A stretch of 42,877 nucleotides of DNA from Chloroflexota bacterium (GCA_002730795.1 PCAX01000063.1:1-42877); one strand, 5' to 3'; shown: positions 28,137 through 38,305, numbered from the stretch's first letter. Made by a program: numbers and translations. Notes: a model not told the origin generated them from the sequence alone.

Positions 28137-31100
28137 TTATTCATACCGAAGTGCTTCTGACGGACTAACTTTCGACGCCTGTCGAGCAGGTAAAAACGTG
28201 GTCACTAGCGAGAAAATTAATGTAACTAAAACCACCATTCCTACGTTTCCCCAAGGAATTGCGAAGGTAACACCTTCAGATTCCTGGCTTATAGTTTTGA
28301 ATATGTTCCATGCAATCAAAGTCCCCAGACCTATTCCAAGAACTGAACCAAGTACTGCAACAATCCCTGATTCCATAAGAAATTGAAGTTGCACCATCCG
28401 CTCTTTGAATCCAATAGCCCTCATCATTCCTATCGATTGACGACGTTCGACAACTGCTCGGAAGGCAATTACTCCTATGGATGCTACGCCTACCAACAAA
28501 CCAAGTCCCATAAAACCTTGGAACAATTGGTTGAACGCATTGCTTTGCGTTTGATTTTCGTCTATGTAACTTTTGATGGATCTAGATTTCATCCCATGTT
28601 CGATAAACACTGTATCTAGAAGTAGAGCTATTTCATCAGCTCTTAGCGGGTCACTTAGCTTGAATTTATATTCAGTGAAGGGTACAAATTTATCAGAAAC
28701 TTGCTGAAGCACGGAATGATGCATATAAATATCATTTCCACTGTTTTCAAAACTATCTGCAAAACTATCGAGAACACCAATCACCTTACGTTTAACGGCA
28801 GTATCAAGACTTCCTTGGCCGATTGGAGGACGCAAGGTAATACTTACACTTTTCATTTGCCCCTTCTCAGCTGGGTCAATCCCTTCAATTTTGAACGAGG
28901 AAGGATCGACGGGAGGTCCAAAACCGCCATCAGTCGAAATAATGTTTCCAGCAACAACTGCTAGTTCAGGATTTGTTGCAACTGCCTCCCAAATTTCAGC
29001 TGAAGTTCCACCATATTCGGAATCCCAATGCGTAAGTTGATATGTGTTATTTTGTAACCAAGATTCATCAGAAGCACGAATACGAGCGCTTTTATATTGC
29101 ATTTCTTCACCACCATCTTGGCGTACTTCAACCCTCACTCTAGCCTGCGAAGTAATTACTTTAAAATCTGTTGTTGATAATTTTCCTGTACCTAAGGCAA
29201 GAACCTCATATGGGTCATCAATCGGTAATTCGGGCCTTATGGTCGCCCTAATATCAAATCCTCCAGACGCTCGATCAGGTTCATCTACCAATACATTGCC
29301 AAGGTTTATCAGAATGGCGAATATCATCATTGTGAATATGACAAGAGAAAACATGGCGAGTGTGAGGCCTGTACGGAGGCGAGCAGCCATAGGATATGCA
29401 ATGGCCAATTTTACAACAGGTCTCAGACCTCCCCACCGGCCTATCAATTTTGAGATAATCCACACAATTACATCGGCATTGTGCATAATCACCCAGACGG
29501 AAGCAGCGACCAGTGACACCCCTGATAGGACAAACATCTCTGGGCCACCGTCTAATTCACCTGTAATGTCTTCTAATGCGTCAAAAGGAAGAGCATAGAA
29601 CGTGAGCATTCCTAACCCAATAAATGTCATAGATACACGCCTTTGCAGTTCACCCCTATATCCACGGCGAGCAAGAAAACTTCGAATAATTAAGCCTAAA
29701 GAAACAATTACAAAACTTATCCCGACTGACACCAGGGCAGCGTTCCCTAATCCAAAACCCTTTATTCCTTTTTCCGGATCCAATCCATACACAGTCATTA
29801 TTAACCCGATCGGAAGTAAGGGCCATCCTGTAAGTAACCAAGGTTGAAAAAATTTAAAAATCTTCCAAATGATTATCAACAACCACGGGAAAATCAATAA
29901 AAGTCCCATAATAGTAAGAACTCTAATAAGTATCCCCTGACCTGATCTCCAAATAAACCATGTTTCATAGGCAAATGTAAACGGACCAAAAATCCACTTT
30001 AAAATTGTCATAGCTCGTTGCTTTGCATTTGGTATCTCGTCTGTCACAAACTCCTCACTCAAACCCCTGATAGCGACTACTATGTTTAACTTGCTGACGC
30101 GGTAAGCTGAAATTGTAACGGTTAGCGCTGTCAATACAAAACCTGCCGAAAAAGCAATAATTATGGATTGAAAAGTAACAGAATAATAGAATGTAATTTC
30201 ATCTTCATCAGCAAATCCCCGAATCATGAGTTGCATTAAAAGAACACTTGCCAGCAATCCCAAAACAGTACCGGCAATAGATGCCCCCAATGAGTAAAGC
30301 AAGCCTTCATATGTAAACATCTGAACCAAATGCCGTCGTTTGGTCCCAATTGCACGTAATATACCCATCTCTGTAGTTCTGGAAGCGGCAAGCATAACAA
30401 ATACAAGAAATATCAACATCAATCCGACGATAATAGAAAAAGAACCGAAAATAGTAAAAAACAAAACTATTCCGGAACTAATAATTTCAGCAAATTCGAG
30501 ACTACGGGTCTTGATAGAATCTACGTTCAATTCCACTAGTTCCGACATCGCAAAAAATAGTGACTGAGTCAAATTTTCATCTTCAAGTTTCTCGATTAAA
30601 CCCAAAATTTTGGCTTGAGTCAAACTGTCAGCGATGGCCATCTTTAACTCATCAGATGGGAGATCTTTGTCTAATTCGGGTAATAAATCCGCTAGCTTAT
30701 CACTGAAAATAGGATTAGATGAATCATTTTCTCTTTCCGTAAGTTCTGATTTTATTGCCTTCACAACCTTTGGCGTTTTCAAAAGATTAAACAACTCATT
30801 AACAGCCTGATTATTTATAAAGGCTAAACTTAGTTTTTTTGCGACTTCTTCCGATTTAATCTCATCATAAGTTACCCCCTCTACAACATAGTCCCCTGTA
30901 ACGGATACTTCTATAATGTTGTATTTGGCATCTCGATTAAACAATCTTTGAACCGTTTTAACCGGAAATAATGCAGATGACCTAGAAGATTCTGTGCCAC
31001 CAATAAGCCCAACTGGATCAACAATAGCGACAACTTTATGTTGAGTACGGCCAGTCGCTGAGACTAAAGTAAGTAGATCGTCAATGCGAAGGTCAAGTTT

Positions 31101-31688
31101 ATCTGATAAAGGTTTATTGATGACAGTTTCACCTTCTTGGAGATTTCTTATATCAATTTTGATCGGTCCATTTTCTTCTGTTCCAAGAACATCTGTAAAC
31201 CCATTCATGGAGTTAAGATCCGCACCAACAATCACAGCGTCAGAAACAGTTTTGCCACTCGTTTCATTTATCACCGGCATTTTTTCGCGGATTAAAGGAA
31301 GTATTCCATCTACCCGCGTGTCACCCTGTAATGCAGATCTCACCTCATCCACTACTGTCTCATCGAGGTAGTTATCTCCAAAGCGTGAAAATACGGGGGA
31401 ACTTAAACGAACATCAGTCCCACCTAGTGAATACAATGCACCTAAACGAATACCACTGTTAATTGAATCCCCAATAGCCAATGCAGCCATAATAATGGTT
31501 GTACTTAACATCAGTCCTGTAATGATTAATAGTGTCTGTGCCTTGCGACGAGGTATATTTCTAAGGGCAAGCTTGATTAAAACACGATTACGAGCAGCTA
31601 AAAAGATAGTAACCAAAATGATGACCAGCATTCCACTAAAGAGTGCAATAGCCAACACGTCCATTTCAATTCCAAATAATTTTTCCAC
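28137..31688 (-). CDS. Large FtsX-like ABC transporter permease (MacB/LolCE-type, tandem FtsX domains)
   Basis: 1183 aa; N-terminal LALRNIPRRKAQTLLIITGLMLSTTII; AASRTTEMGILRAIGTKRRHLVQMFTYEGLLYSLGAS; second copy VVERRQSIGMMRAIGFKERMVQLQFLMESGIVAVLGSVLGIGLG; LPARQASKVSPSEALRYE. Confidence 0.92.
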   Translation of the reverse strand: MEKLFGIEMDVLAIALFSGMLVIILVTIFLAARNRVLIKLALRNIPRRKAQTLLIITGLMLSTTIIMAALAIGDSINSGIRLGALYSLGGTDVRLSSPVFSRFGDNYLDETVVDEVRSALQGDTRVDGILPLIREKMPVINETSGKTVSDAVIVGADLNSMNGFTDVLGTEENGPIKIDIRNLQEGETVINKPLSDKLDLRIDDLLTLVSATGRTQHKVVAIVDPVGLIGGTESSRSSALFPVKTVQRLFNRDAKYNIIEVSVTGDYVVEGVTYDEIKSEEVAKKLSLAFINNQAVNELFNLLKTPKVVKAIKSELTERENDSSNPIFSDKLADLLPELDKDLPSDELKMAIADSLTQAKILGLIEKLEDENLTQSLFFAMSELVELNVDSIKTRSLEFAEIISSGIVLFFTIFGSFSIIVGLMLIFLVFVMLAASRTTEMGILRAIGTKRRHLVQMFTYEGLLYSLGASIAGTVLGLLASVLLMQLMIRGFADEDEITFYYSVTFQSIIIAFSAGFVLTALTVTISAYRVSKLNIVVAIRGLSEEFVTDEIPNAKQRAMTILKWIFGPFTFAYETWFIWRSGQGILIRVLTIMGLLLIFPWLLIIIWKIFKFFQPWLLTGWPLLPIGLIMTVYGLDPEKGIKGFGLGNAALVSVGISFVIVSLGLIIRSFLARRGYRGELQRRVSMTFIGLGMLTFYALPFDALEDITGELDGGPEMFVLSGVSLVAASVWVIMHNADVIVWIISKLIGRWGGLRPVVKLAIAYPMAARLRTGLTLAMFSLVIFTMMIFAILINLGNVLVDEPDRASGGFDIRATIRPELPIDDPYEVLALGTGKLSTTDFKVITSQARVRVEVRQDGGEEMQYKSARIRASDESWLQNNTYQLTHWDSEYGGTSAEIWEAVATNPELAVVAGNIISTDGGFGPPVDPSSFKIEGIDPAEKGQMKSVSITLRPPIGQGSLDTAVKRKVIGVLDSFADSFENSGNDIYMHHSVLQQVSDKFVPFTEYKFKLSDPLRADEIALLLDTVFIEHGMKSRSIKSYIDENQTQSNAFNQLFQGFMGLGLLVGVASIGVIAFRAVVERRQSIGMMRAIGFKERMVQLQFLMESGIVAVLGSVLGIGLGTLIAWNIFKTISQESEGVTFAIPWGNVGMVVLVTLIFSLVTTFLPARQASKVSPSEALRYE

Positions 31689-31736
31689 CTAGGACATCCT
31701 GAATATTAGGCGTAGTCCAAATACCTTCAAAGTACG

Positions 31737-32426
31737 CTAACCTGTTCCTTTATCTACAATCACTCCGTCGCTCATACGCATTATTCGATCAGTGAGCATT
31801 CCGATTTCCTCGGAATGGGTAACCAATACAAACGTTTGTTGACTTTCTTTATTTAGTCTCTTAAGCAGCTGCATAATTTCTGAAGCGTTACTAGAATCCA
31901 GGTTACCGGTTGGTTCGTCAGCCCAAACTATTGCAGGATCATTGGCAAGAGCACGTGCAATAGCAACTCGCTGTTGCTGCCCGCCTGAAAGTTCTGACGG
32001 TAAATGGGACAATCTATCACCTAGTCCAACCATTTCGAGTTTTTCTTCTGCCGACTTCGTTGCATCACGTTGACTGGATCCTGCAAGAATAAGGGGCAAT
32101 TCAACATTCTCAACGGCTGTAAGAACGGGTAAAAGGTTATAAACCTGAAATACAAACCCCATATTCTTGGCTCGATATCCACTCAAAGCATCATCTGATA
32201 ATTCGCTTAACGATTGACCATTTATGGAAACATTTCCTGAATCAATCGAATCCAAGCCTGACAGACAATTCAAAAGAGTAGTTTTACCTGAACCACTGGG
32301 GCCCATTACGGCTATCATCTCACCTTCTTCAACTTCTATTGAAACATCAACTAACGCATTAACCGTTATATCTTTAGAACGATAGGTCTTACTAACAGAT
32401 TCTGATTTTATTATCGCTCTCGTCAT
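31737..32426 (-). CDS. ABC transporter ATP-binding protein (LolD/MacB-type)
   Basis: [51 protein letters not shown]. Confidence 0.93.
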   Translation of the reverse strand: MTRAIIKSESVSKTYRSKDITVNALVDVSIEVEEGEMIAVMGPSGSGKTTLLNCLSGLDSIDSGNVSINGQSLSELSDDALSGYRAKNMGFVFQVYNLLPVLTAVENVELPLILAGSSQRDATKSAEEKLEMVGLGDRLSHLPSELSGGQQQRVAIARALANDPAIVWADEPTGNLDSSNASEIMQLLKRLNKESQQTFVLVTHSEEIGMLTDRIMRMSDGVIVDKGTG

Positions 32427-32531
32427 GCCCTAACCAATTAATGATTTTGTTCAAGAATAATTCCATCTTTAATTTTACACTCAACTATTAATAAATTATT
32501 AACTTTTTTACCTCTTGAAAATATTTACCTA

Positions 32532-33326
32532 TCATATGTAAGATACAGATTTTATTTCGATATTTAAATCTCCATTCATATCATGTACCAATGCGTTAAC
32601 GGAAAAAACTTCCTTGATATTAGTTTCGGTAAGCACTTTTTTAGGGGTTCCATACGCATGCATCTTGCCGTTTTTTATTAGAAAAATTTGATCACAGGTT
32701 TTCGCAGCAAGATTGATATCATGCATGACCATTACGCATCCTGCTGCACGTTTATCGCGTTCCTCCTTTATGAGTGATGTAACTTGTATTTGATATTTTA
32801 TATCCAATCCAGACATTGGTTCATCCATCAGTATATATTCTCCTCCTTGGACAAGAAGTCGGGCTAAAAGTACAAGTTGCCGTTCTCCTCCTGAAATAGA
32901 GTTCAGTTTCCTTTGGGATAGGTCAAAAATCCCAACCCTTTCCAGAACTTCCAAAGTTCTATCGACTTCTTTTTTTCCTTCAATTTCAAATCTTCCCATG
33001 TGCACATATCTCCCCATAAGAACAGTTTCCATAACCGAAAACGGATGCATTTCCGAAAACTGCGACAGGTAGCTTATTATTCTCGCTCGTTTTGACGACG
33101 GAATTTCGAGTATTGATTTACCGTTCAGTTTGATAACACCAGTTTTAGGCTTTACCATTCCAGTTAATGTTCTCATTAAGGTTGTTTTACCACTTCCATT
33201 AGGTCCCAAAATACCAATAATTTGACCCGGAACAATTTGAATATTTATACCTTTTAACACAACGTTTCCACTAAGGACAACTTCAATATTTTTTGCTTGC
33301 AAACAATTTGTTAACAACGGAATCAA
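32532..33326 (-). CDS. ABC ATP-binding protein, iron-siderophore/cobalamin type (FecE/BtuD-like)
   Basis: GPNGSGKTTLMRTL, SISGGERQLVLLARLLVQGGEYILMDEPMSGLD; next to SBP and FecCD permease. Confidence 0.92.
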   Translation of the reverse strand: MIPLLTNCLQAKNIEVVLSGNVVLKGINIQIVPGQIIGILGPNGSGKTTLMRTLTGMVKPKTGVIKLNGKSILEIPSSKRARIISYLSQFSEMHPFSVMETVLMGRYVHMGRFEIEGKKEVDRTLEVLERVGIFDLSQRKLNSISGGERQLVLLARLLVQGGEYILMDEPMSGLDIKYQIQVTSLIKEERDKRAAGCVMVMHDINLAAKTCDQIFLIKNGKMHAYGTPKKVLTETNIKEVFSVNALVHDMNGDLNIEIKSVSYI

Positions 33327-33338
33327 CCTAAAAATTTT

Positions 33339-34472
33339 TTAATTTTGATGATTTATAAAATCTTCAAATATGTAATCGTTGAATTGTTCGGGATAGAGTA
33401 ATTGTGCAAGTTCTTCTATACCCCGCACATTCCAGTGTGAAAGAGTTGTATTGTATTGCGGAGTAACGTAATAAATCCGTTTATTGATGATTGCTGGGAC
33501 CTCTGCAAGAACTGGATCCGATAAAAGCTGTTTTTTGAATTCTATGGCACTCGCTTCAGGTTGTGGTAGTAAAACAGCATCTGGATTGATAGCGGCGATC
33601 GATTCTATGCTCACTTCTTGATGTCCGCTTATACCGGAATCGGCCGCAGCATTAATAGCAGAAACTTGTTCAATAATCCCACCTTCGGTCGACCCAGAGC
33701 CTGCCGCAAAAATAGTTGACCATTTAGTTATTGATAAAACTCTAAGTTTTTCTTCGACAGGAATATTTTTCACAACCACTTTAACTCTTTTCTCAATTTC
33801 TTCAACCAACGACAACGCTTCGTACTCTTGACCTAATGCATAACCCATAAGGAGAATATTCGGTATGTTACCCATAGTTGAATCATCTAATTCAGCTCTT
33901 AAAACAGGAATTCCCACATCCTTCAGAATTGCAACAGTTTCTGGATCGGTAAATTTAGACGCTATGACAATATCTGGGTCTAAAGCCACAACTTCTTCTG
34001 GATCATACCCAATTTGTTTATGTGAGGAAGAAATTTCAACGATGTTCGATGTCGAAGGATCAGTGTAGAAATCATAAACGGCACTAATTCTATTGAAATC
34101 CATAATTGCTGCAATTATCTCTGCATGTCCAAGAGACAACGGGTGCACTTTTTCAGGTACTGAGTCAATAGTTATTTTACCCGCAGAAGATTGTATTTCT
34201 CTAGGCCATCCAAAGTTGTTAGCATCTATAATTCCATCGACAGTACTAAATTTTTCAAGGCCTACTAAATGTTCAATTTTATTAATATTTGAACTGTTAT
34301 AATTTTTTAACTTATGACTTTCTGGGTGTCCTGTATTACCGTCATTTCCGGTTGAAGTTTCAACCACCGATTGGCATGAGGAAATGGTAAAAGGAAAAAT
34401 TACACTAATCAAAATCAGTGTTCCCATTGAAAAGATTTTCCAAAGAATTATCAGTTTACTCAGAATAACCAA
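33339..34472 (-). CDS. ABC substrate-binding lipoprotein, iron-siderophore/cobalamin type
   Basis: N-terminal hydrophobic segment with ISSC lipobox; GYDPEEVVALDPDIVIASKFTDPETVAILKDVGIPVLRAE; SIESIAAINPDAVLLPQPEA. Confidence 0.88.
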   Translation of the reverse strand: MVILSKLIILWKIFSMGTLILISVIFPFTISSCQSVVETSTGNDGNTGHPESHKLKNYNSSNINKIEHLVGLEKFSTVDGIIDANNFGWPREIQSSAGKITIDSVPEKVHPLSLGHAEIIAAIMDFNRISAVYDFYTDPSTSNIVEISSSHKQIGYDPEEVVALDPDIVIASKFTDPETVAILKDVGIPVLRAELDDSTMGNIPNILLMGYALGQEYEALSLVEEIEKRVKVVVKNIPVEEKLRVLSITKWSTIFAAGSGSTEGGIIEQVSAINAAADSGISGHQEVSIESIAAINPDAVLLPQPEASAIEFKKQLLSDPVLAEVPAIINKRIYYVTPQYNTTLSHWNVRGIEELAQLLYPEQFNDYIFEDFINHQN

Positions 34473-34484
34473 ACGTCTACCTTT

Positions 34485-35555
34485 TTAAAGTGAAAAAATT
34501 TGTTGTCGCCGTTTAATAAGTAAAAAAATAAAAAACGGTGCTCCAGCGAGAGCTGTTACCATACCCACTCGCAGCTCAGCTGGTGAAACCAATGTCCGTG
34601 CCAAAGTATCCGCAATCAACATAAATATTGACCCTGTCAAAAATGCGAGTGGCAATAAAACCCTATGATCGGGACCCAATATAATCCTAACCACGTGAGG
34701 AACCACCAATCCTACAAAGGCAATAATACCCGTGTATGCAACAGCAACACTAGTAACAATAGAAGCCACAATTAATAAAAAATTTCTGACTAAACCTACT
34801 CTTATCCCTAATGCTTGGGCTTGGTCTTCACCCACTAATATAAGGTTTAAATCTCTTGCAAAAAAAATCGAAACAATAACTGGAACAATAATAAGCGGCC
34901 CCACCAATTTAACTGTGTCCCAACGAGTGGAATCAAATCCACCAGCAAGCCAAAACATCATTTGCCGTTGGGCATCTATATCACCCGAAAAAAGAACTAC
35001 AGCAGAAATAATAGAGTTAAGAAAAGCTCCAATTGCTATCCCTGCCAGAAGAAGCGTTGGGACAGAAACACCACCTCCAGAAGAAGCAATCAAAAAAACG
35101 AGTGTCATTGCCACTAAAGACCCCACAAAAGCAAATCCTGGAATAGCCCAAATCGAATACAGTGCAGCCCCGGTTGATATGGCAATTACCGCACCAACTG
35201 CGCCACCTGCTGAAACTCCAATTATTCCAGGGTCAGCCATGTTGTTCCGAAAAACACCCTGCATTATTACTCCTGCTGATGAAAGTCCTCCACCAACAAG
35301 TAATGCCATTGATATTCTAGGTATACGGATATTTTCAATTATTGCCCGATGGGTGTTTGGAACCTCTATAGTATTAATGCCCGTAAGACCAATGAAAAAT
35401 CCAACTGTTGACCTTATGGAGACATCGTAAGGACCCAATCCTGTAGCTACGATCACGGAAAATATTCCGATAATTCCAAGAATTACTGTCCCACCCACAA
35501 TCCTGATGGGAATCGAAAAACTATTTATTGGTCTGTGTACTGTAATGCGCAGCAC
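34485..35555 (-). CDS. FecCD-family ABC permease
   Basis: RIPRISMALLVGGGLSSAGVIMQGVFRNNMADPGIIGVSAGGAVGAV, LLAGIAIGAFLNSIISAVV, GIIAFVGLVVPHVVRIILGPDHR. Confidence 0.95.
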   Translation of the reverse strand: MLRITVHRPINSFSIPIRIVGGTVILGIIGIFSVIVATGLGPYDVSIRSTVGFFIGLTGINTIEVPNTHRAIIENIRIPRISMALLVGGGLSSAGVIMQGVFRNNMADPGIIGVSAGGAVGAVIAISTGAALYSIWAIPGFAFVGSLVAMTLVFLIASSGGGVSVPTLLLAGIAIGAFLNSIISAVVLFSGDIDAQRQMMFWLAGGFDSTRWDTVKLVGPLIIVPVIVSIFFARDLNLILVGEDQAQALGIRVGLVRNFLLIVASIVTSVAVAYTGIIAFVGLVVPHVVRIILGPDHRVLLPLAFLTGSIFMLIADTLARTLVSPAELRVGMVTALAGAPFFIFLLIKRRQQIFSL

Positions 35556-35832
35556 TATCCAATCCTCTCACGATCAGAAATACAATGAAAAGCATAGCTT
35601 CACCGAATAACTCAATCGCTGCCATGTCGTCATATTTTTGCTTTGAAAGGTTTCCTGACTTACGGATACTCGAAACATTTTCAAGTTCGTTAAATCCACT
35701 CAGAAAATCATCCTGGTAGTGAATGAAACGATTAAACCCGTTCACAGTGGCGCTACCGCAGCGGCTTCTCACCGCTTTCCCCTTTTTATCTGAGCCTACT
35801 AAAATGGACACACAGATAGCCAAAACACTCAA
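35521..35832 (-). CDS. Hypothetical small ORF upstream of and overlapping the FecCD permease start
   Basis: 103-aa ORF same strand; one hydrophobic stretch AIELFGEAMLFIVFLIV; no recognised family. Confidence 0.3.
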   Translation of the reverse strand: MSVLAICVSILVGSDKKGKAVRSRCGSATVNGFNRFIHYQDDFLSGFNELENVSSIRKSGNLSKQKYDDMAAIELFGEAMLFIVFLIVRGLDSAAHYSTQTNK

Positions 35833-35982
35833 GTTCAGGACGATGCTAACCCAATATAAATAATAGTCAATAATTAATCGGGGATAAAATCAAAAGAACA
35901 AAATAAAAATGAACACATTAGAGTAAAAATGTTAAAATAAAAATTGTGGAACAATTATCAACTGATAGTCAGGAATAATTAA

Positions 35983-36240
35983 ATGTCACCAACATCGGAC
36001 AAAAAGCTACGAAAATCGGGTAATAAAAAGAAAATCTCTAAAGAGGTTGTTTCAAGCAAAAAAGGTCAATGCGTACATCATTGGTCAATAGAACCCCCGA
36101 ACGGCACGATAAGTGTCGGCCGTTGTAAGCTTTGCGGAGAATCAAGAGAGTTCCGGAATTCCTTCGAATATTCTTCGTGGTACGGTAGCAAAACTCCGCA
36201 AGATGGGGATTCTGAATCATCAGAAAAAAAATCAGGTTAA
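35983..36240 (+). CDS. Small zinc-ribbon-like protein
   Basis: CVHHWSIEPPNGTISVGRCKLCGESREFRNSFEYSSWYG: C-x-H-H...CxxC pattern; 85 aa with basic N-terminus. Confidence 0.7.
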   Translation: MSPTSDKKLRKSGNKKKISKEVVSSKKGQCVHHWSIEPPNGTISVGRCKLCGESREFRNSFEYSSWYGSKTPQDGDSESSEKKSG

Positions 36241-36244
36241 TTGT

Positions 36245-36994
36245 TTATCTAAATAAATCCTCTGTATTAGAGCGTTTCAATACTTGCCATCCAACATCAG
36301 AGCCGTCTGGTCTCATTCCTCGTACTATCGCTATAGGGATTCCGCCAGATTCACCCATAACTAGTTGGGCAGCGGAAGCAATTTCATCTCCAATTGCAAC
36401 CATGCTACTTTCCAAAGTTTTTCCAACATCATCTTTAGTGCCTCTTAAATCAACCAAAGGATTGATACCCGAAACGCCTAAAGCTACGTTGACGGATCCT
36501 TTTCTCCACGGTCTGTTGAAAGAATCCGAAATTATTACACCTACCTCTAAACCATAAATACTTTTAATCCTCTCCCTGATTTCCATTGCGGTCCTGTCTG
36601 GATTTTCTGGTAATTTCAAAAAAATGCCGTCACCAAAAACATTAGATCTATCTATACCTGCATTAGCACATATAAAACCGTGATGTGTTTCCACAATTAA
36701 CACACCAGGAGCCGATCTCACGATCCTAATTGATTCACTTAGTATTAATTCTACTAACCTTGGGTCCTTGTTTACCTCTTTAGCCAATTGAAGAGCCGTT
36801 TCGGACGGTTTTACATCCGAAATTTTTACTGAACGACCTTCAATCTTAGATATTATTTTTTGCCCTATAACAATTATGTCTCCATCAATCACTTTGGCCA
36901 GATCAAACAATAAATCCACAATATACGAAGCCCCACGATCTGACTCATATATTGAAGGAAAATTGTTTACTGGTATGATTTTTATTTGAGACAA
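36245..36994 (-). CDS. cofE: Coenzyme F420-0:L-glutamate ligase
   Basis: DGDIIVIGQKIISKIEGR, RIVRSAPGVLIVETHHGFICANAGIDRSNV, GVIISDSFNRPWRKGSVNVALGVSGINPLVDLRG. Confidence 0.93.
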   Translation of the reverse strand: MSQIKIIPVNNFPSIYESDRGASYIVDLLFDLAKVIDGDIIVIGQKIISKIEGRSVKISDVKPSETALQLAKEVNKDPRLVELILSESIRIVRSAPGVLIVETHHGFICANAGIDRSNVFGDGIFLKLPENPDRTAMEIRERIKSIYGLEVGVIISDSFNRPWRKGSVNVALGVSGINPLVDLRGTKDDVGKTLESSMVAIGDEIASAAQLVMGESGGIPIAIVRGMRPDGSDVGWQVLKRSNTEDLFR

Positions 36995-37051
36995 ATTAAT
37001 AATTACTAGACCCGTTTACATATTATTTTATTGGATAGGCAAAATATACAA

Positions 37052-37076
37052 TTTGTTTTGTAGGTCACAAAACAAA
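37052..37076. promoter_or_regulatory. Candidate operator: perfect 10-bp inverted repeat TTTGTTTTGT-aggtc-ACAAAACAAA
   Basis: In the divergent intergenic region between cofE (minus) and an SDR (plus), about 30 bp upstream of the SDR start. Confidence 0.5.
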
Positions 37077-37104
37077 ATAACACTAATAATTAAAGAGGAA
37101 GTTC

Positions 37105-37881
37105 ATGGATTTAAAGATTTCAGGAAAGCACGCGTTGGTAACTGGAGGCAGTCGAGGATTGGGTAAACAATCGGCTATAGCACTAGGGAACGAAGGTGTA
37201 AATGTTTCTATATGTGCACGGGGAGAAAACGATTTGGCCAACGCTACGAAGAAATTAGAAAAACTTGGAATATCTGTTTCAGGTTTTTTGGCCGATCTTT
37301 CGAAAAAAGGGTCAGCAAAAAAGATATTTTCTGAAGTAACTAAAAATAGTGGACCCATTGACATTTTGGTTAACAACGTAGGAGGCAGTTTGGGGACATC
37401 AGATATTGTCGGATCAACGATGGACGATTTTGAGCGTGTAATGAACGTAAATTTATGGTCTGCTGTGGAGCTGATGAAACTCGTGATACCGGATATGAAA
37501 AAAAATAAATGGGGAAGAATTGTTAATATATCGTCGATATATGGCCGAGAATTTGGAGGAACAGCACCATACATGACCGCGAAGGCAGCAATGATTGCCG
37601 CTAGTAAACATGCTTCTCAAACGTTGGCAACTACAGGGATTACCGTAAATTCCGTATCCCCAGGATCAATATGGTTTGAAGGTGGTTCATGGGATAATTT
37701 TGTTAATTCTAACACCCAAAAAACAGTGACCAGTTTTATTGAAAAAAATTTACCTATGGGAAAATTCGGTTGGCCCGAACCTATAGGGGCCACGGTAGCA
37801 TTTCTGTCCTCTCAAAATGCCGATTTAATAACCGGAGCATGTATAAATGTCGACGGAGGACAATCCCATAATCTATTCTAG
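37105..37881 (+). CDS. SDR family oxidoreductase
   Basis: ALVTGGSRGLGKQSA, NNVGG, YMTAKAAMIAASKHAS, ITGACINVDGGQS. Confidence 0.93.
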   Translation: MDLKISGKHALVTGGSRGLGKQSAIALGNEGVNVSICARGENDLANATKKLEKLGISVSGFLADLSKKGSAKKIFSEVTKNSGPIDILVNNVGGSLGTSDIVGSTMDDFERVMNVNLWSAVELMKLVIPDMKKNKWGRIVNISSIYGREFGGTAPYMTAKAAMIAASKHASQTLATTGITVNSVSPGSIWFEGGSWDNFVNSNTQKTVTSFIEKNLPMGKFGWPEPIGATVAFLSSQNADLITGACINVDGGQSHNLF

Positions 37882-37885
37882 AACA

Positions 37886-37915
37886 AATAACTGGGTTGGT
37901 ACTTTCACAGTTATT
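37886..37915. terminator. Possible bidirectional hairpin between convergent SDR and rplL
   Basis: AATAACTG(n14)CAGTTATT perfect 8-bp inverted repeat; no strong T tract. Confidence 0.35.
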
Positions 37916-37930
37916 CTCTCCGAAATAGAC

Positions 37931-38305
37931 CTACGATAATTCGACAGTGGCTCCTGCCTCTTCGAGTTTTGTTTTTGCACTGTCGGCGTCTTCCTTAGAA
38001 GCACCTTCAAGAACCGCTTTAGGTGCAGCTTCCACGAGGTCTTTCGCTTCCTTTAACCCCAAAGGGGTCAATTCTCTCACTGCCTTAATAACTGCGATCT
38101 TCTTTGCACCAAATTCTTTCAATACGACATCAAAACTATCTTTTTCTTCTTCCGCAGCCGAAGCTTCAGTTGGGGCTGCGGCAACCGCAACAGGAGCAGC
38201 GGCACTTACTCCAAATTCATCTTCTAGTGCGGTTACCAGATCAGAAAGGTCTAGCACCGACATCTTTTTAATCTCCTCTATTAATTCTTCCTTTGTCATT
38301 GGCAT
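37931..38305 (-). CDS. rplL: 50S ribosomal protein L7/L12
   Basis: [71 protein letters not shown]. Confidence 0.98.
   Translation of the reverse strand: MPMTKEELIEEIKKMSVLDLSDLVTALEDEFGVSAAAPVAVAAAPTEASAAEEEKDSFDVVLKEFGAKKIAVIKAVRELTPLGLKEAKDLVEAAPKAVLEGASKEDADSAKTKLEEAGATVELS

Noticed and set aside
29044-29598. Plus-strand 184-aa ORF in the large permease gene
   Set aside because: Antisense shadow of the FtsX-type permease.
34732-35430. Plus-strand 232-aa ORF opposite the FecCD permease
   Set aside because: Shadow ORF; Ala/Pro/Thr-rich composition complementary to a well-supported permease.
37083-37574. Minus-strand 163-aa ORF opposite the SDR gene
   Set aside because: Antisense shadow; the plus-strand SDR motifs are clear.
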